Assembly: GCA_022749755.1 (NCBI GenBank)
Contig: CM040452.1
Span: forward strand, 12,914,350 to 12,978,349
Reading direction: 5' to 3'
Length of the DNA: 64,000 nt
Origin: Azadirachta indica
Lineage: Eukaryota > Streptophyta > Magnoliopsida > Sapindales > Meliaceae
Shown: piece after piece, positions 45,429 to 58,600 of the stretch
Layout: every line of letters begins with the position of its first letter
Position numbering within the stretch: the stretch's first letter is position 1
Notes under the pieces: generated by a model
Told to the model about the DNA's origin: nothing
What the model saw: only the letters and a program-made list of their open reading frames with translations
Databases searched by the model: none
Position numbers and translations under genes: made by a program

Positions 45429-48400
45429 TTATGTGCTTGGGTGATCTGGTAACCGTTTGAGGTCCATTTCAACTTGGTGGATCGTCCATTGCATATTTTC
45501 CAGTTTCTGTCAGGAAAATGTTTAAAATGAGCCGCCAGAGGAAACAAATATCAAAATTACTATTTCCAAGCTAACGTTACCGTTACCTTTACGATGTCAT
45601 GGTACTGCCTCGCAATATTGTCAAAGCGAGGATCAACGCCTTGATACTCATGAAGGCGTGTGACCTGGTAAGAAGTTCAATTGCAGAATGATAATGAAAA
45701 CATAGAACAAGATAGACAACTAAGGACATAATAAGTAAATGCAAATATATGTAGCTTGGATGGGTTAGGCAAATATTTGCTGTAGTGCTTGCTTTTGAAG
45801 CATTAGAGCTGTTAGACATACAATCTCAAAAACAACAGGTTTTTCTACTTCAAGCAAAAGGTAAAGAAATGAATATACCTCTCTTTACATGGAACCAACT
45901 CCTAACACTAAAGCAGATAATTTCCTAAAGCTATTACCAATAATTTCACAAAGCTATTCTATAAATCCTATATCTTTGTGTCAAAGTTTTTCCCAATCTT
46001 AAACCAGAAAGCAAAAAGAATGAGTAATCATAATGTATTTATGAAACTTAAGAAACAGAACAAACCGCTTTATTATATGCAACCGAAGCTTCTTCTGTGG
46101 CCTCTACAAGATATTTCCTGTCATCAAAAGAAAAAGGCTTATTAAAGTCCTCAAACTGAAACATAAACCAATTATGAGGTTGAGAGTGTCATTGTTCCGT
46201 ACCTTATTTTATGCAAGGCCGGTATGGATTCCTGAGTATAAGTTCCAAGCAGAAGCACGTGCTCCAAGACCCTAAGAAGGTGAATAAATGTATTAAAAAC
46301 TGCTAATAAAAGAATTGGCAAAGTAATGCCACACAGAGAGGTTTCAGTTGCTTTGTTTTTCTCAATTTTCTTTCTCAGTTACCTATAGAGGCAAATAACT
46401 AATTTTAGTTGTATATTCCTATCAACATAAAATATATATAAATATATATGATTATCAAGCATTATACAGCTCTAGGTCAATAACTAGTTCCACTTACCTT
46501 AGCTTTGCACTCATGGTCTCGCACCTTTTACAAAGCCAAGTTTTTTGAAGTTCATCCTGAAACATTATTTGGACAGGAAATTTAGATAAAACTTGGAGAA
46601 GAAAAGAAATAGAATGACAAAAATAAATTCAGATTAACAAAGTGCTAATGCATGTATATTTGCAAGGTAGACTGCGTACATATTTATGTTGATGTTGCAA
46701 CTTCAAATCCTTGACAAGTTTGATGAGCACTCCAAGTATTTGCTCTAAGACCTTTCAAAATGAATTTATTTCACATGTTAGATATTACACAAAAGTACAT
46801 GCTAAAAGCACGATATCATAAAATACAAGGCAAAGTTTCAATAATATACAGAGTATTGTGTCAGTGATAGAATACAACAAAATTATATGAGTCTCCAATC
46901 ACCCACATTATAATATTCTGCAAATTTTCTATCTGCTGAGTACAAATCCTCCCGCAAAGCTGCTTCTTCCCTTTCGATCTCTTCAATTATCATCTTAACC
47001 CTGATAAAACAAAACATAGTTGAACTCCTGACATCAGTGAGAAATTAAACTTCTAATGAAACAAAAATCTGAGTAGTTTCATTAATAAGAGTAACTCAAA
47101 CCTTTCTGGTAGGCGGGCAGTTGATGAACGATTACCAGAAGATGAATCTGAAACAGAAAGGAAGAATCAATACTAAGCACATAACCACTGCACGTAGAAA
47201 GACTATTGGATATTGCAAGCAGCTTGTTGAACTATAACTATATGTATGTCACGCATCTATCAATCATTTCACACCCAAAAAATCAGTCCAATTATTCAGT
47301 ACCACAGCTGATCTGGCCACTTTAAAATTACATCATAAAAAATTGTAAACTCTCGTTCTACAGTCTGATGCACAAATAAAATATGAAAATTTGATTTTTC
47401 TCACAGATCACAAACATGCAGTACACATCATAGAAACAATCAGAAGTCAAATTTACAGGAAAAGAGCAAGTGGGAGGTGGGGTACATGAGATTACCAATG
47501 TCATCAATGAAGGCATCTGCTAACTTATCACATTTAGCTTTCAGTCGAGCCTCAATCTCATGAGAAACAGATATTTGATATTCTGCCATATCCTACAGTG
47601 TCAAATTCACAGGAACAACAATTCAGATGAAAGTTTCAAATGTTTCGCATCATATATAAAAGAATTATTTAAACTAAAGCTTTATAACAACAGGAACACT
47701 AGAAAAACCAAAGCTGAAGGGAACAAGTTAAGAAATGATATTGCATGAAGATATGGGAGTACATACCATGGATAATGGAGCTTGTTGGAGCTGAGTTTGC
47801 CACAGATAAGTAGGTGTGATGCCAAGAAAGCGATTAGGAACACCACCAACTCCAGGTTCGGCTTCACTAGCGGTAAGGGCATTGTTCCCAACAGAGACAC
47901 TGGTCATGGAACCATTGGTACAATTTATCGAGTTAGAGCTTGAGCTGATTGTGACACTGGTACTTGTACTATCGAGCGAGCTACGTGATATTGTACTCCA
48001 TTTTTCAATCTCTTCCTCAAGAATTTCACCATCTTTTGATATCAGTGGAAGTCTTAGTCTTTGAGCCGCTTCTGCAACAACCAACCGGTGCTCTAGAGTC
48101 TCATAAACCTAGATTTACAGTACAATGAGTTTCTCTCATTCATGATTAGAAAGCTATTGAAAACATGAAATATACAGAAGACCATTTGAAATATCTATCT
48201 TCTGATATCACATAATATACATTACACCAAAATCTACATTCACATTCATTGAAAATTAATCATATATCAGACAACAATTGCCAACGAGCACAGACAAATA
48301 AAAATTCAACAAATCAATCACATCTTTCATTCAAGTAGAACTAAACAGAAGAATCTAAGTTTATAAATTAAAACCTGAGGTGAATTCTTTAAACCAAGTT

Positions 48401-49048
48401 GTGAATATAGTCCTTGAACATCACGAAGGCCTCCAATATTGGCAACTGAAACAGCCTGTTGATAGCCTTCCACCATAGCGATGGCCTCACTGTATATCCC
48501 CTACATTAATCATGCCATAAATATACATAAAACGGCCTCTTGAACTGTAGCAAACATTTATCTAACAATCAGGTAAAAGTTTTCTTAATTTTTTCATAAT
48601 ATCATGCAACACTAACTTACAAGATGAAAAACCAAAACACAAATGAAAAATATACCATGGCTTCCAAATAGCGCAATCTCTCCCTAGACATTTCCTCCCT
48701 TGCCTACAAAAACAAAATAAAAAATTGGATTAAAAAATTTAAGAATTCAGTATCTCAACAAACTAGAAATGAAAACTGGCATCCAAAATTTTTTCTAACT
48801 TTTTACATACATTAATAATTAAATGAATCAATCTAAAATTCAGCAATTCTAACAAGTGAAACGTGAAATTCGGCAGTAAAATTTATGAAAATGTGATGGA
48901 AGAGAGAATGTACGAGCTGGAGATCGTAGTAGGCTGATTTTGAAACGAGAGAGCCATCAGGAGCCAAGCAGTGGCGCTCGAGCAGATCAATCACTTGGCT
49001 CACGTCTGCCGGCAGGTTCTGATCTCCGCCTTGTAAACTCTTCACCAT
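45429..49048 (-). CDS. AUG4: Augmin complex subunit 4 (HAUS4/AUG4)
   Basis: Thirteen exons in transcription order: 49048-48914, 48703-48656, 48500-48375, 48108-47767, 47592-47496, 47147-47102, 47000-46907, 46751-46680, 46556-46498, 46271-46203, 46117-46066, 45664-45587, 45506-45429. All junctions keep frame and give 431 aa. Augmin recruits gamma-tubulin to existing microtubules to nucleate branches in spindle and phragmoplast. Plant AUG4 hallmarks are seen: start MVKSLQGGDQNLPADV, LERHCLAPDGSLV, YLEAM, a Ser-rich linker (ISRSSLDSTS), GGVPNRFLGITPTYL, then a long helical, coiled-coil-prone second half ending KRLPDHPST. The start at 49048 is preferred to an upstream in-frame ATG because of the family's N-terminus. 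Confidence 0.92.
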
Positions 49049-49925
49049 TTGACGGAAAGCGATGTCGGTCTCTCGTTGAGTGGTTGATGCTAGCGTTACC
49101 AAACTGAAGAGAAATGCCGGCCTTCGAAACTTGAATTTCAATTCAAGCAAGAAGGAGAAAGGTGGGACGGTTGTCACTTTACTAAAATGCCCCTACATTT
49201 TTTTCTTAAAATAGTAAAAATACACGTCGGATTAAAAACGAAAACAATTAAAAAATATGTTTAAATTTTTTCTATTATAGTAAAGAAAAATATCCCATAA
49301 AAATCATGACATGCAGTAGAAAAATATGTTAAAATGCTAGATTTTTTTTAATATATTTTAGTTGAAAGTTGGTAAAGATTCAAAAAAAATATAGAAAAAT
49401 TAAAAACTACTAATAGCAGAGATTATCTCATTTTTATAAATTTATAAAAGAGTCTATTAGTTATTTTAACGAATTAAAGTTTTTATAATAAAATTTTATT
49501 CCAAAATTTTTTTAACAAAAATTAATTTATATTTCTATAATATTTTAAAAAATAATATTACTAATTATATAGAATTTTCATTTTAAATAGGAATAATTTT
49601 ATATCTTGATATTGTGTATTCATCGTTCTAAGTTGTTAATTAACACACTCAATATTTTTATCCTAACTTTTAAATCATAAAAAAAATTTCCTCTTACTCA
49701 AAAATCTTATTATTTTTATTAAAAAAATCACATTCCTATAATTACTTTTTCAATAAAATTTCTTATTTATGATAATTTCAAGGAGTATTTAGTAAATTCG
49801 CTGAAATCTCCCAAATGCTATAAAATTAAAAATTTCATGAATTTACATATCTGTCTTTCGAATTGTTCAGGTGAGAGTCTAACCCATCTTTTCATTTTGC
49901 GCTGTTTCTGAGGCTGTAAAATTTG
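49049..49925. promoter_or_regulatory. Divergent promoter region AUG4 / RNI-like gene
   Basis: About 0.88 kb of strongly AT-rich DNA between two genes transcribed away from each other, so both promoters must lie here. No TATA box could be assigned with confidence. No gene is seen. Confidence 0.5.
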
Positions 49926-52900
49926 ATGGAAAGGGAAGAAGCTACGAAGAAGATAACAGATTCTTTGAAGAAACCCGATTTAAATCCCAGTAAGTTTCCT
50001 TCTCTCTCTATTTTTATGTATAAGAAATTCATTAATTTGCTTTCGAATTGCAGCTTAATCTTCACAAGAATAATCTCACATCTCTTTCTGTTTTTACTTT
50101 CGTTTGTGAATTTCTGCGAGAAGTTGTGAATTTGACGGAAGGAAACGTTCCGACGAAGAACGTAACAGCTTCTTTCAAGCAACTCGATTTGAATCCCAGT
50201 AAGTGTCTCTCTTTTTTTTTCTGTATAACAATGTTTAAAATTATTGAAATATGAAAATTAACGTGCAAATTCAAAGGTTCCAGATTGATTTGTGTAAGGT
50301 CTACATGTTAATTTTCTCTTGTTAGTGCTAGATATGGTTGCTATGTTTGGTTGCTGGGATAATGATAGAAATTGACTCAAAAAAGGAAAAATACAAGTAA
50401 CGAGATTCAGCTTTATTGAACTTTTTAGCTCCTGTAGTAGAACTTTGAGTTTAATTATTTTGTGCGGTAGAATAGAAGTATCTATCCCAATTGAATTACA
50501 AATTTAAAACAATGCACTTGATTGAATTTATAATGCACAGGAAAAAACTCCCAAGGTTGCTTGTGAGATGTTAGTTAAAGTTCTAAATTTGCAAGCTTAT
50601 TAGTTGAGACTTGTCAATGACAGGACGACCTCATGAGAAGGAAAAACCTCCAAGTTTGGTGAGCCTGTGTCTTGGAGTAGTTGGAAAGCATTTGGAGGAC
50701 ATTATTGAGGATTTGGGTGAGATTGCAATCAACTTTCCTGCAGATATTAAGGTTGTTTACTGAAGTAGCTTTATTTGCTTTTACTTTGTTTTCTTGTAAA
50801 TTTGTCAAGAGGGAGAGTGAAAGTGCAAGGACTTTGATTGGTTTTCATATGCAGTCCTACATATGAAGCTGAGTTTTATGTAATTCGTGAGGTGGTTATA
50901 ATATTAGAGGGTTTTATAGTTGCACATTCATAAGTTTTGCACTCTAAACTTTTATTTGAGAACAATTTATTTTTATTTTCTAATGTTTGTGTGGATTTCA
51001 TTGAATGACAGATGGCCATAACCGCAATTGCCCGAAGAAGGAAGTTACTATCAGATGAGGTTATCACTTCTTTAGCTGATAGTTCCTGGGAAATTCTTGA
51101 TATTTCTGGTTCAGATGTTTCTGACTCTGGTTTGGTGAAAGTGGCCGAAGTGTGCAAATCTCTGAGAGCAGTGGATATAAGGTACAGAAAAACCCTAGTA
51201 AAGAACAAGCTAGTTACAAGGCTGAACATCAAGTAATGCTTAAGGCAGGATTGCTGTTTTATGAGACGGGCCATCAGACTTGGTTGCATGTAGGGATAAG
51301 CTGAATAAATAGGATAATTAACAGTCATGTTTCTCATTCTACAAAGTCGATTACCTACAATTTATAGTTTCTCTCTTTTTAATGATGCCTCGAGTCAAAA
51401 AATAAGAATAACTTTTTTTAAATAAAAAAGGTTATCTTCTATAGTTATAGTTTTCTCATAATTTTGATAATTGTTTCTGCATGAGGAATGGTTGGCTAAC
51501 CAGATAATTGTGTTGCTAAAAGTTCTGCTTTAAGTTTACAACTCTTCAATTATATTGATGTTGTTTCAATGCAGCCGGTGTGATAGAATTACTGCTGCTG
51601 GTGTTTTGGAGCTTCTTCAGCACAGCAATTCATTAGAGACATTGAGATGCGGGTACAGTCTCTTCCAGAAGCATGAATTTATGCATATAATTTTTTGTTT
51701 TACTTCCAAACTTTTAGATACACAGCTCTTTTGTGTTCAATACCTTTTCTCCTGAAAACTTTTAAACATTTATCAAACAAAGTAGAAGATAAAAGACCCT
51801 TACACTTTATTCCTTGCCCCTTCTCTAGTCGGAAAACTTGGATACAGGCTATATCACTATTATACCTTAATCCTTGAGATATATGTACATGGTTATGAGT
51901 ATCATCTTATCTTATATTGTGAAAATTGAAAATAGTAGTTGATTTTGTATATGAGAAAGAGAACAATGCTTGAGCTTTATATGAACAGAGACAACTGCAG
52001 TAGAAGTGTCCTAGTTGTTTTTAGATATTTATCTCATTATTAAATTGTCAACCATCCAGTTTCTGTAATTTGTTTGCATGAAGTATGTGTTTCTTAACAT
52101 GTCAAATTTTCAAATCTGACGGAAAACAACTGTTTCTTTTGCAACCAAAAAAAATAATCATAATGATAATTATACTTAATTTTTTAAGCATACAACTTTC
52201 TAGATAATCTCTCATCAAGTAGACACTATCACATCTTATCTAGTCGGCATAGTTTTTTGGGGGGTTTTGACTAGGGTACAAACATTACAACAGGCTATGA
52301 ACCTAAGTTAAATGTTGCAGAGGATCACCAAGGAGCGATCACACTGCACGAAGATGCTTGGGTATTTTGAAACCAAAGCTGAATGATGTGGAGGGAGATT
52401 CCTGGGAGGAACTTGTTAACATGGAGATTGGTCAAGGTGCACAGTCATTGCGCTGGTTTGTGTGGGTATGGGGATCTATCTTTTATTATACATGAGATCA
52501 ATTATTTGGCCTAAGCTTCTCCATCTTGCAAGGTTGTTTTTTCCATCTAACCATGTATGGAATGGGAGAGCTCTGTCAACTCTTCACGTGCTAGGCAAAG
52601 CACGCTGATTAATAATGCTGACCAGAAGTTGAAATTATGTCTGAGAATAAATGGATGGTTTCCTTTTCTCCGTGTGTGCTTCATGAGAATGTGGTGTAGG
52701 TTAATTGGGAATTGCCAAATATAAGCCACTGTCCTCGCCCATATTTATTTTCTTGTATATGCCTTTGATTCAAATGAAGGATTTGGGCCCCTGCTTATTG
52801 ATAAGATTTTCTTTCCTGAAACTCACTCATTTACCTTTATTTGCAGCCGAAGATCGACAAAGATTCATTGGAGATGTTGTCCACTGAATGCCCACGTATT

Positions 52901-53260
52901 GTAGTAAATCCCAAGCCATCTCCTTTCAGATTCAGAGGATTTGAAGTTCCCAGGGAAGCACTTCCAGACACTACCCTGGATGAACTCTTTGTCAAGGATA
53001 TTGATCCCACCACATGGGCTGTGTCTCGATTTACACCAAGGGTCATACCTTCATCTCTCTTGAGTCCCAACGAGTTGTCCATGGCCGAAAAATTTAGATT
53101 AGCCTTTGTGGAAAGAGACACACGCTTGGCACCAAAGCGAGCTAAGAATGCAAGGCAACATCAGCGGCGTGCAGAGAGGGAGTGGATGATGACAAATTCA
53201 AGTGCCAAGGCAATAGTTCTAGCTTCAAAAGCTAGCAAATCTCTTAGTACTCGGAAGTAG
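49926..53260 (+). CDS. RNI-like leucine-rich-repeat protein
   Basis: Six exons: 49926-49989, 50624-50751, 51012-51181, 51575-51652, 52321-52465, 52847-53260, giving 332 aa. The middle has irregular LRRs of the cysteine-containing/RNI type: SWEILDISGSDVSDSGLVKV, then L-x-A-V-D-I-S-R-C-D-R-I-T-A-A-G-V-L and LETLRCGG. An acidic/basic C-terminal half contains VNPKPSPFRFRGFEVPREAL and a basic tail (KRAKNARQHQRRAEREW). No F-box is visible in the N-terminus. The family exists as an uncharacterised single-copy plant protein, so function is unknown. A degraded copy of exon 1 lies in intron 1 (about 50118-50200). Donors of exon 2 (GTTGTT) are weak. Confidence 0.8.
50118..50200 (+). pseudogene. Degraded tandem copy of exon 1 of the RNI-like gene
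   Basis: Aligns with 49910-49995: same order of GAAG-AACG/CTACGAAGAA, ACAG-TTCTTT, GATTT-AATCCCAGTAAG. The copy has TTGACGG where exon 1 has TTGATGG, so the start codon is lost, but it retains the splice donor CCCA|GTAAGT. It could serve as an alternative non-coding or cryptic exon. Confidence 0.7.
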
Positions 53261-53808
53261 AGTTTGGAATACGCAGATGTGCTGAATTTTCCCAGGAAAT
53301 GGTAGCCAGTTTTCATTGTATCGTTTAATTTGGTTTTTATATTGTTTTTTATCCTTTTTTATGTAAAATGTAAATTACAAATGTGTAAAATATTTTAGGG
53401 TTTTGCGACAAGATGCAGGCGTTGAAATACTGCATCTTTACTGTTATAAAGAGTTGTTTTTGGTTAAATCGAGGAAAATCCAAATCTGTTCGTTGGTATG
53501 TGATTGGAACGTGTGAACAGAAAATGAATAAATGAACAAAGAAAAATCTTCACTGTCACGACCACGCAGCCAGAGAGAGACCTGCGGTGATGAATTCTAC
53601 GCAGAATGGATTAGAAATAACCGCTGTTCATATGGTTCCTTTCTCCATGTGCCAACTACGACCGTTTAGCGGATTGGGTTGGGTGAATTTGATTCAATTT
53701 ATATTTATTTTATTATTTGGTAGATTTGAATTTTTTCAATCTAATCAAATCCACCGGATACTAAAACTTGAGTAAGCCCGATCCATAAAAAAAATTTTTC
53801 AAAATCCG
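53261..53808 (+). other. 3' flank of the RNI-like gene
   Basis: 3' UTR-type DNA to about 53420, then sequence without a gene. From about 53660 there is repetitive TTGGGTTGGGTGAATTTG-like DNA that may be the edge of another old transposon. Confidence 0.4.
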
Positions 53809-54418
53809 GTTCCATCTAAGGATGGCAAAATTTTCCACGGGGTCCCGAACCCACGGAAATCCACTTCCAACGGGGGAGAATTTAGATAAATTTTAGGAAA
53901 CGGGGAGAAATTAATCTCCAATTTATTAATGGGACGGGGATTAGTTTACCTCTCCCCACCCCACCCCCACCCAATTCTCCAATAAAATATAATATAAATA
54001 TATTATAATTTATAAAATAAATTTTATATATGTAAATATAATTATATATTATAATTTCTAAAATTATATATTATAATTAAATGTAATTAATAATAAAAAA
54101 AATTATGAAGTCATGAATTAATGTTATAAAAAATAGAATACACAGATAAAAAGTAAAAGATTAAAAATTAAAAAAACCCTATATTGTATTTCCAATAATA
54201 TATTAACAATATTTTTATTTAAGTTAATTAAATTCTTATATTATTAAAATTAATTTATAAAAATAATATAAAACGGGGAATTGATATGGGGATTGGGAAC
54301 TCATTCCCCATGCGGGGATTCTCTATCCCCATCCCATTAAATTTAATGGGGAATGGGGTGGGGAATGGGGCATGCCTCCCCACTCCCACCCTGCCCCATT
54401 GCCATCCCTAGTTCCATC
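53809..54418. mobile_element. hAT-type MITE, 594 bp, with 8-bp target duplication
   Basis: Element 53817-54410 has imperfect terminal inverted repeats: left TAAGGATGGCAAA, right TTGCCATCCCTA. It is flanked by a perfect 8-bp duplication GTTCCATC (53809-53816 and 54411-54418), the size made by hAT transposases. Subterminal regions are GC-rich with many CCCC/GGGG words (CGGGGA, TCCCC) in an AT-rich context, and the core is AT-rich. There is no transposase frame, so it is non-autonomous. Confidence 0.9.
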
Positions 54419-55660
54419 CATTTAGATCTAAATAAATTAAAAGTGTTTGATTTTAATATTGATTATATCTTATTAATAAAAATAATTAAAAAAATATATA
54501 ATTTATAATTTATAATTTATTTGAACTTTTAAATAAATATATCTATTCAAAATAAATGTATAAAAAATTATAATTAAATTTTTTTAATAAAAAATTGTTT
54601 TTTTCAAAGTTAGATCAAAAATAAAAGTAGCGAAAATAATAACATTAAATTTATAAGAATATATAATTAAAATTTATAATCTTTCACATAATATTATTAT
54701 TAAATTTTATTTAATAAGAAAAAATAAGTATATCATCAATAAAAAATATTGATCTTTTGAAAAACAAACAAAAAATTAAGATTGAGAAAAAAAAGAAAAA
54801 AATAAAAAAAAAATCTAGTTAAATATACATATATGCTTTATAATTTTGTTAAATTTAATAGTGACAAAATAGGTCATATGGTTTATGTACACAACGGCTG
54901 TGTCGAATCACCCGAAACTCGCTTTCCCAAAAAAAAACCTAATACAACCTATGTAATCCATAAGCCAATCTAATAATTAATAATTTTTTTTAAATAATAT
55001 AAAATTTTTTAATTAATTAAATAATATAAAATTTTTTAATTAATTAAATAATATAAAATTTTATTATCATTAATTGTAAATACTAAAATTAATAATAAAA
55101 TAATATTTTATTTAAAATATTATTATATTATTTTTGACGAATTAAATCAAATTGTAACAAATTAATAATATAAATCGATCCACTAAAAACATATCAAATT
55201 AAGCTGATCAGATCAAATTCTCAAATTCGATTCCGAACACTCCTAGTCATAACACATTTCCTAAGCCAAAAGTTTTACCAATATATATTTGGAATTAAAA
55301 TTATTATTTAATTAGTCTACTTAAAAAATTAAATTACATTAATTATAGTTATTCATAAAACGTACATATAGTTTAATTCTTTAATTAGGCAAATAAGAAC
55401 AAACATGCCACCAGCGTTCGATCGTCTATGCTCAATTTGACACGGCATTTCCAGTTGGAATATAACACAGTTTTTCCCACAAAAAAATTTTTTGACGAAA
55501 ATACACAAAAGTATAACCTAATCCTGTTCCCTAAAAAGACCAAAAACTGAAAAAGCAACTGAACAATGCACTTCCTTCTTTAAGTCTTATTGTAAACCTC
55601 ATCCAACTTAAAAGCAGCTAAGAGCAGTGAAAGTGGAGGGGCAGCTGAATATAAGCTCAA
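54419..55660. other. AT-rich spacer between the MITE and aconitase
   Basis: Very AT-rich. It contains a tandem repeat at about 54992-55064 (27-bp unit AAATAATATAAAATTTTTTA.., about 2.7 copies). The last 150 bp before 55665 are the aconitase 3' UTR. No gene is supported. Confidence 0.6.
54992..55064 (+). repeat. 27-bp AT-rich tandem repeat, about 2.7 copies
   Basis: Perfect or nearly perfect consecutive copies; each ends in TTTTAATTAATT. Confidence 0.85.
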
Positions 55661-55665
55661 TTTAT

Positions 55666-58600
55666 TTACTGTTTAATCAGATTCCGGAGCACGTACTGAA
55701 GAATGCCTCCGTGGTCGAAGTATGCCAGCTCCACCTGCAGATTGAAAATTTAGGTTGGTAGGTTGAATCCTATAATAACAAAAACCAATAAGCAGAGACA
55801 TAAAAGTGAAGAATGCATCAAAAATACCTCGGTGTCAAAGCGCACTGTGCATGTAAAGGATTTCCCACTATCAGTTGTGACAGTAACGTCTTGACCAGGC
55901 CTTATCTCACTTACTTTGGTTGGTAGGTCTATTGTGTATCGCTCTTGACCAGTTAATCCTAGTGTTTCTGTATCCTCACCAGGCTTGAAAGAAAGTGGAA
56001 TGATTCCCATACCGACAAGATTACTACGATGGATTCTCTCAAAGCTCTTGGCAATCACAGCTTTCACACCCTGAGAAAGTTAATAAATTCCTTGAGGAAA
56101 TGGGTACAGAGAATACTAAGTTCCACGAATGTCACAATAAGAGTTAGAACTCACCAGAAGCATTGGACCCTTGGCAGCCCAATCACGAGAACTGCCACTT
56201 CCATACTCTGCACCAGCTAGAACAATTGTATCCTGGCCAGCAGCCTTGTACCTCTGCAAGTACCAAGATATTTAATAGGTAATCATCAGAAACAGAGCTA
56301 CTAGCTCAAACGTAGTTGAACCTGCTATAATATCTAGCATCATTCTGGTGTTTCTCACCATTGCTGCATCGAAAACATAAAGCTTCTCTCCAGTTGGAAT
56401 ATGAATTGTTTTTGGACCCACTTCTCCATTCAAGAGCTTGTTGACAAGACGAATATTGGCAAATGTGCCCCTGGCCATCACTTCATCATTGCCCCTACGA
56501 CTACCATAAGAATTGAAGTCCTTGCGATCAACCCCTCGCTCAAGCAGATACTTTGCAGCAGGGCTGTCCTTGTGGATACTTCCTGCTGGAGAGACATGAT
56601 CTGTAGTTATACTGTCACCAAATTTGAGCAAGCAGTAGGCATCCTTCACTCCATGAGGACCTGGTGGCTCCATAGTCATGTTCTTGAAATATGGAGGCTC
56701 GTGAATGTAGGTTGAATTCGGATCCCAAGAATAAAGCGTGGAAGTGTGCGCAGACAGCTGATTCCACATAGGGTTGCCCTTGGTGATAGCCTCATAAGTG
56801 CTCTTGAACATATCAGGCAAGACACTAGATTGAACAACCTACACCAAGACACTCCAAATTGAGGTCAAACGATGACACAACTAATAGAATTTCTCTAAGC
56901 ACAAGAAAAATTACCTCTGCAATTTCTTCGTTACTAGGCCATATATCCTTAAAGTAAACATTCTTTCCGTCCTTCCCAGTTCCAATTGGCTCCTTATCAA
57001 AGTCTATGTCAACCTGAAAATTTTAAAATCAATAAATAACATAGTTACAGAACTTTGTTTATTGTCGAAGGATGGTGGGCATAATAAACTAGTCAAAAGC
57101 ATATCATAAAATCAACATAAAAGTTAAAAAAAGATGCCTTCTCCTAGTTCTAGATTGTAAAAACCAGGGTTTTGAAAGAATCAGCTGAAGAACATAAAGA
57201 CATGACAAATTTATAAGAAACTTCGACTGGTAACTAAACCAGATGCAGAGATATTTTAATCAAGACCCCAACCGCTACTGTGATTTGCAAGGGCATCTAG
57301 TGGACAGTAGGAATCCAAGGGATTATATGACCAATAGTTGTATATACTTACTGTGCCAGTAAGGGCATAAGCAACAACTAATGGAGGCGAAGCAAGGTAG
57401 TTAGCTCTTGTCAAAGGATGTACACGACCTTCAAAGTTGCGGTTACCAGAAAGCACAGCTGCTGCAATAATGTCTGCAGAGGAAAACAATAAAATTCAAT
57501 GAGGAATTAGCTTCAAAACAGAGAAATGATGATTCATAAACCCCATAAAGGGTCTGATGCAAGCGGTTGAAAGTTAATATGCAGCCACATTAGAACTTTG
57601 TGCAAAATTTTCATGCAGTCTAATTGCTTCTAAGAAGCAAAAATAATTTGATAGTTCTACCATTTTGAGAAATTGCAGTGGCAACAGTTTCATCAAGTTC
57701 TCCAGAGTTTCCAATACAAGTTGTGCAGCCATAGCCAACAATGTGAAAACCTTGCTGGTTCAAGTACTTTTGCAGGCCACTACAGAAATCAAAATGAGAA
57801 ACACATTTAACTTCTTTACTGAAATATCAAGAGAATGGCAAGACTAACAGAACATTGATGACAAACCTCTGGAGCAGATATTTTGTAACAACACCAGAAC
57901 CAGGCGCCAGGCTTGTTTTGATCCATGGCTTAACCTAGTATATTATGATGTCAAGTACACATTAGATATTCATACCAGCCAAAAAATTTGTTCACCAATC
58001 AAAGATAGACAAGTGGACTCAAATCCATTTTAGCCCGCCGTGCATTCACATTACTAATATTATCATCTCAGAAATATCAAAATTGAATGAAAAGGCCATT
58101 CAGGTGAGCAAAGCTAACCTCCAAACCTAGTTCACAGGCCTTTTTGGCCACAAGACCAGCCCCAAGCATGACGCTAGGGTTCGATGTGTTTGTACAGCTG
58201 GTAATGGCTGCAATGACAACACTACCATGCTTAAGTTCAGCAGGCTGTCCATGGAATGAAAATTTTGCCACTCTATCCTGCTCTTGCTTGGGTACAGCAA
58301 AACCCTGCAACACATGAAAGAATTATAATATGACTGGACAAACAAATAGAACCTTATTACTTAGCAAGATGACATCACAACCAAAATAAAAAGCCCTACA
58401 TCTGTGTATGGCAAGCTTGATAATAAAGCCATTCACTAAGATGTTTGATCTCCGGGTAGGGTAGTAAATAACGAAGACAAAGAAAGTGCTAAACCTTTAT
58501 TCATAGCAAATTCTTCTATTATTTATCAAATGTTTTATTTTTCTAAAGGATCACTTATAGAGGTATAAATTCTCAGAATAAATAAACACAAACTCCAAGA

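Noticed and set aside
49049..49177. N-terminal extension of AUG4 from an upstream ATG
   Set aside because: In frame, but the family begins at MVK-LQG; the extension has no recognisable content.
53660..55250. Larger old transposon around the hAT MITE
   Set aside because: Both edges have TTGATT/AATCAAAT-like words, but inverted ends and target duplication could not be matched.
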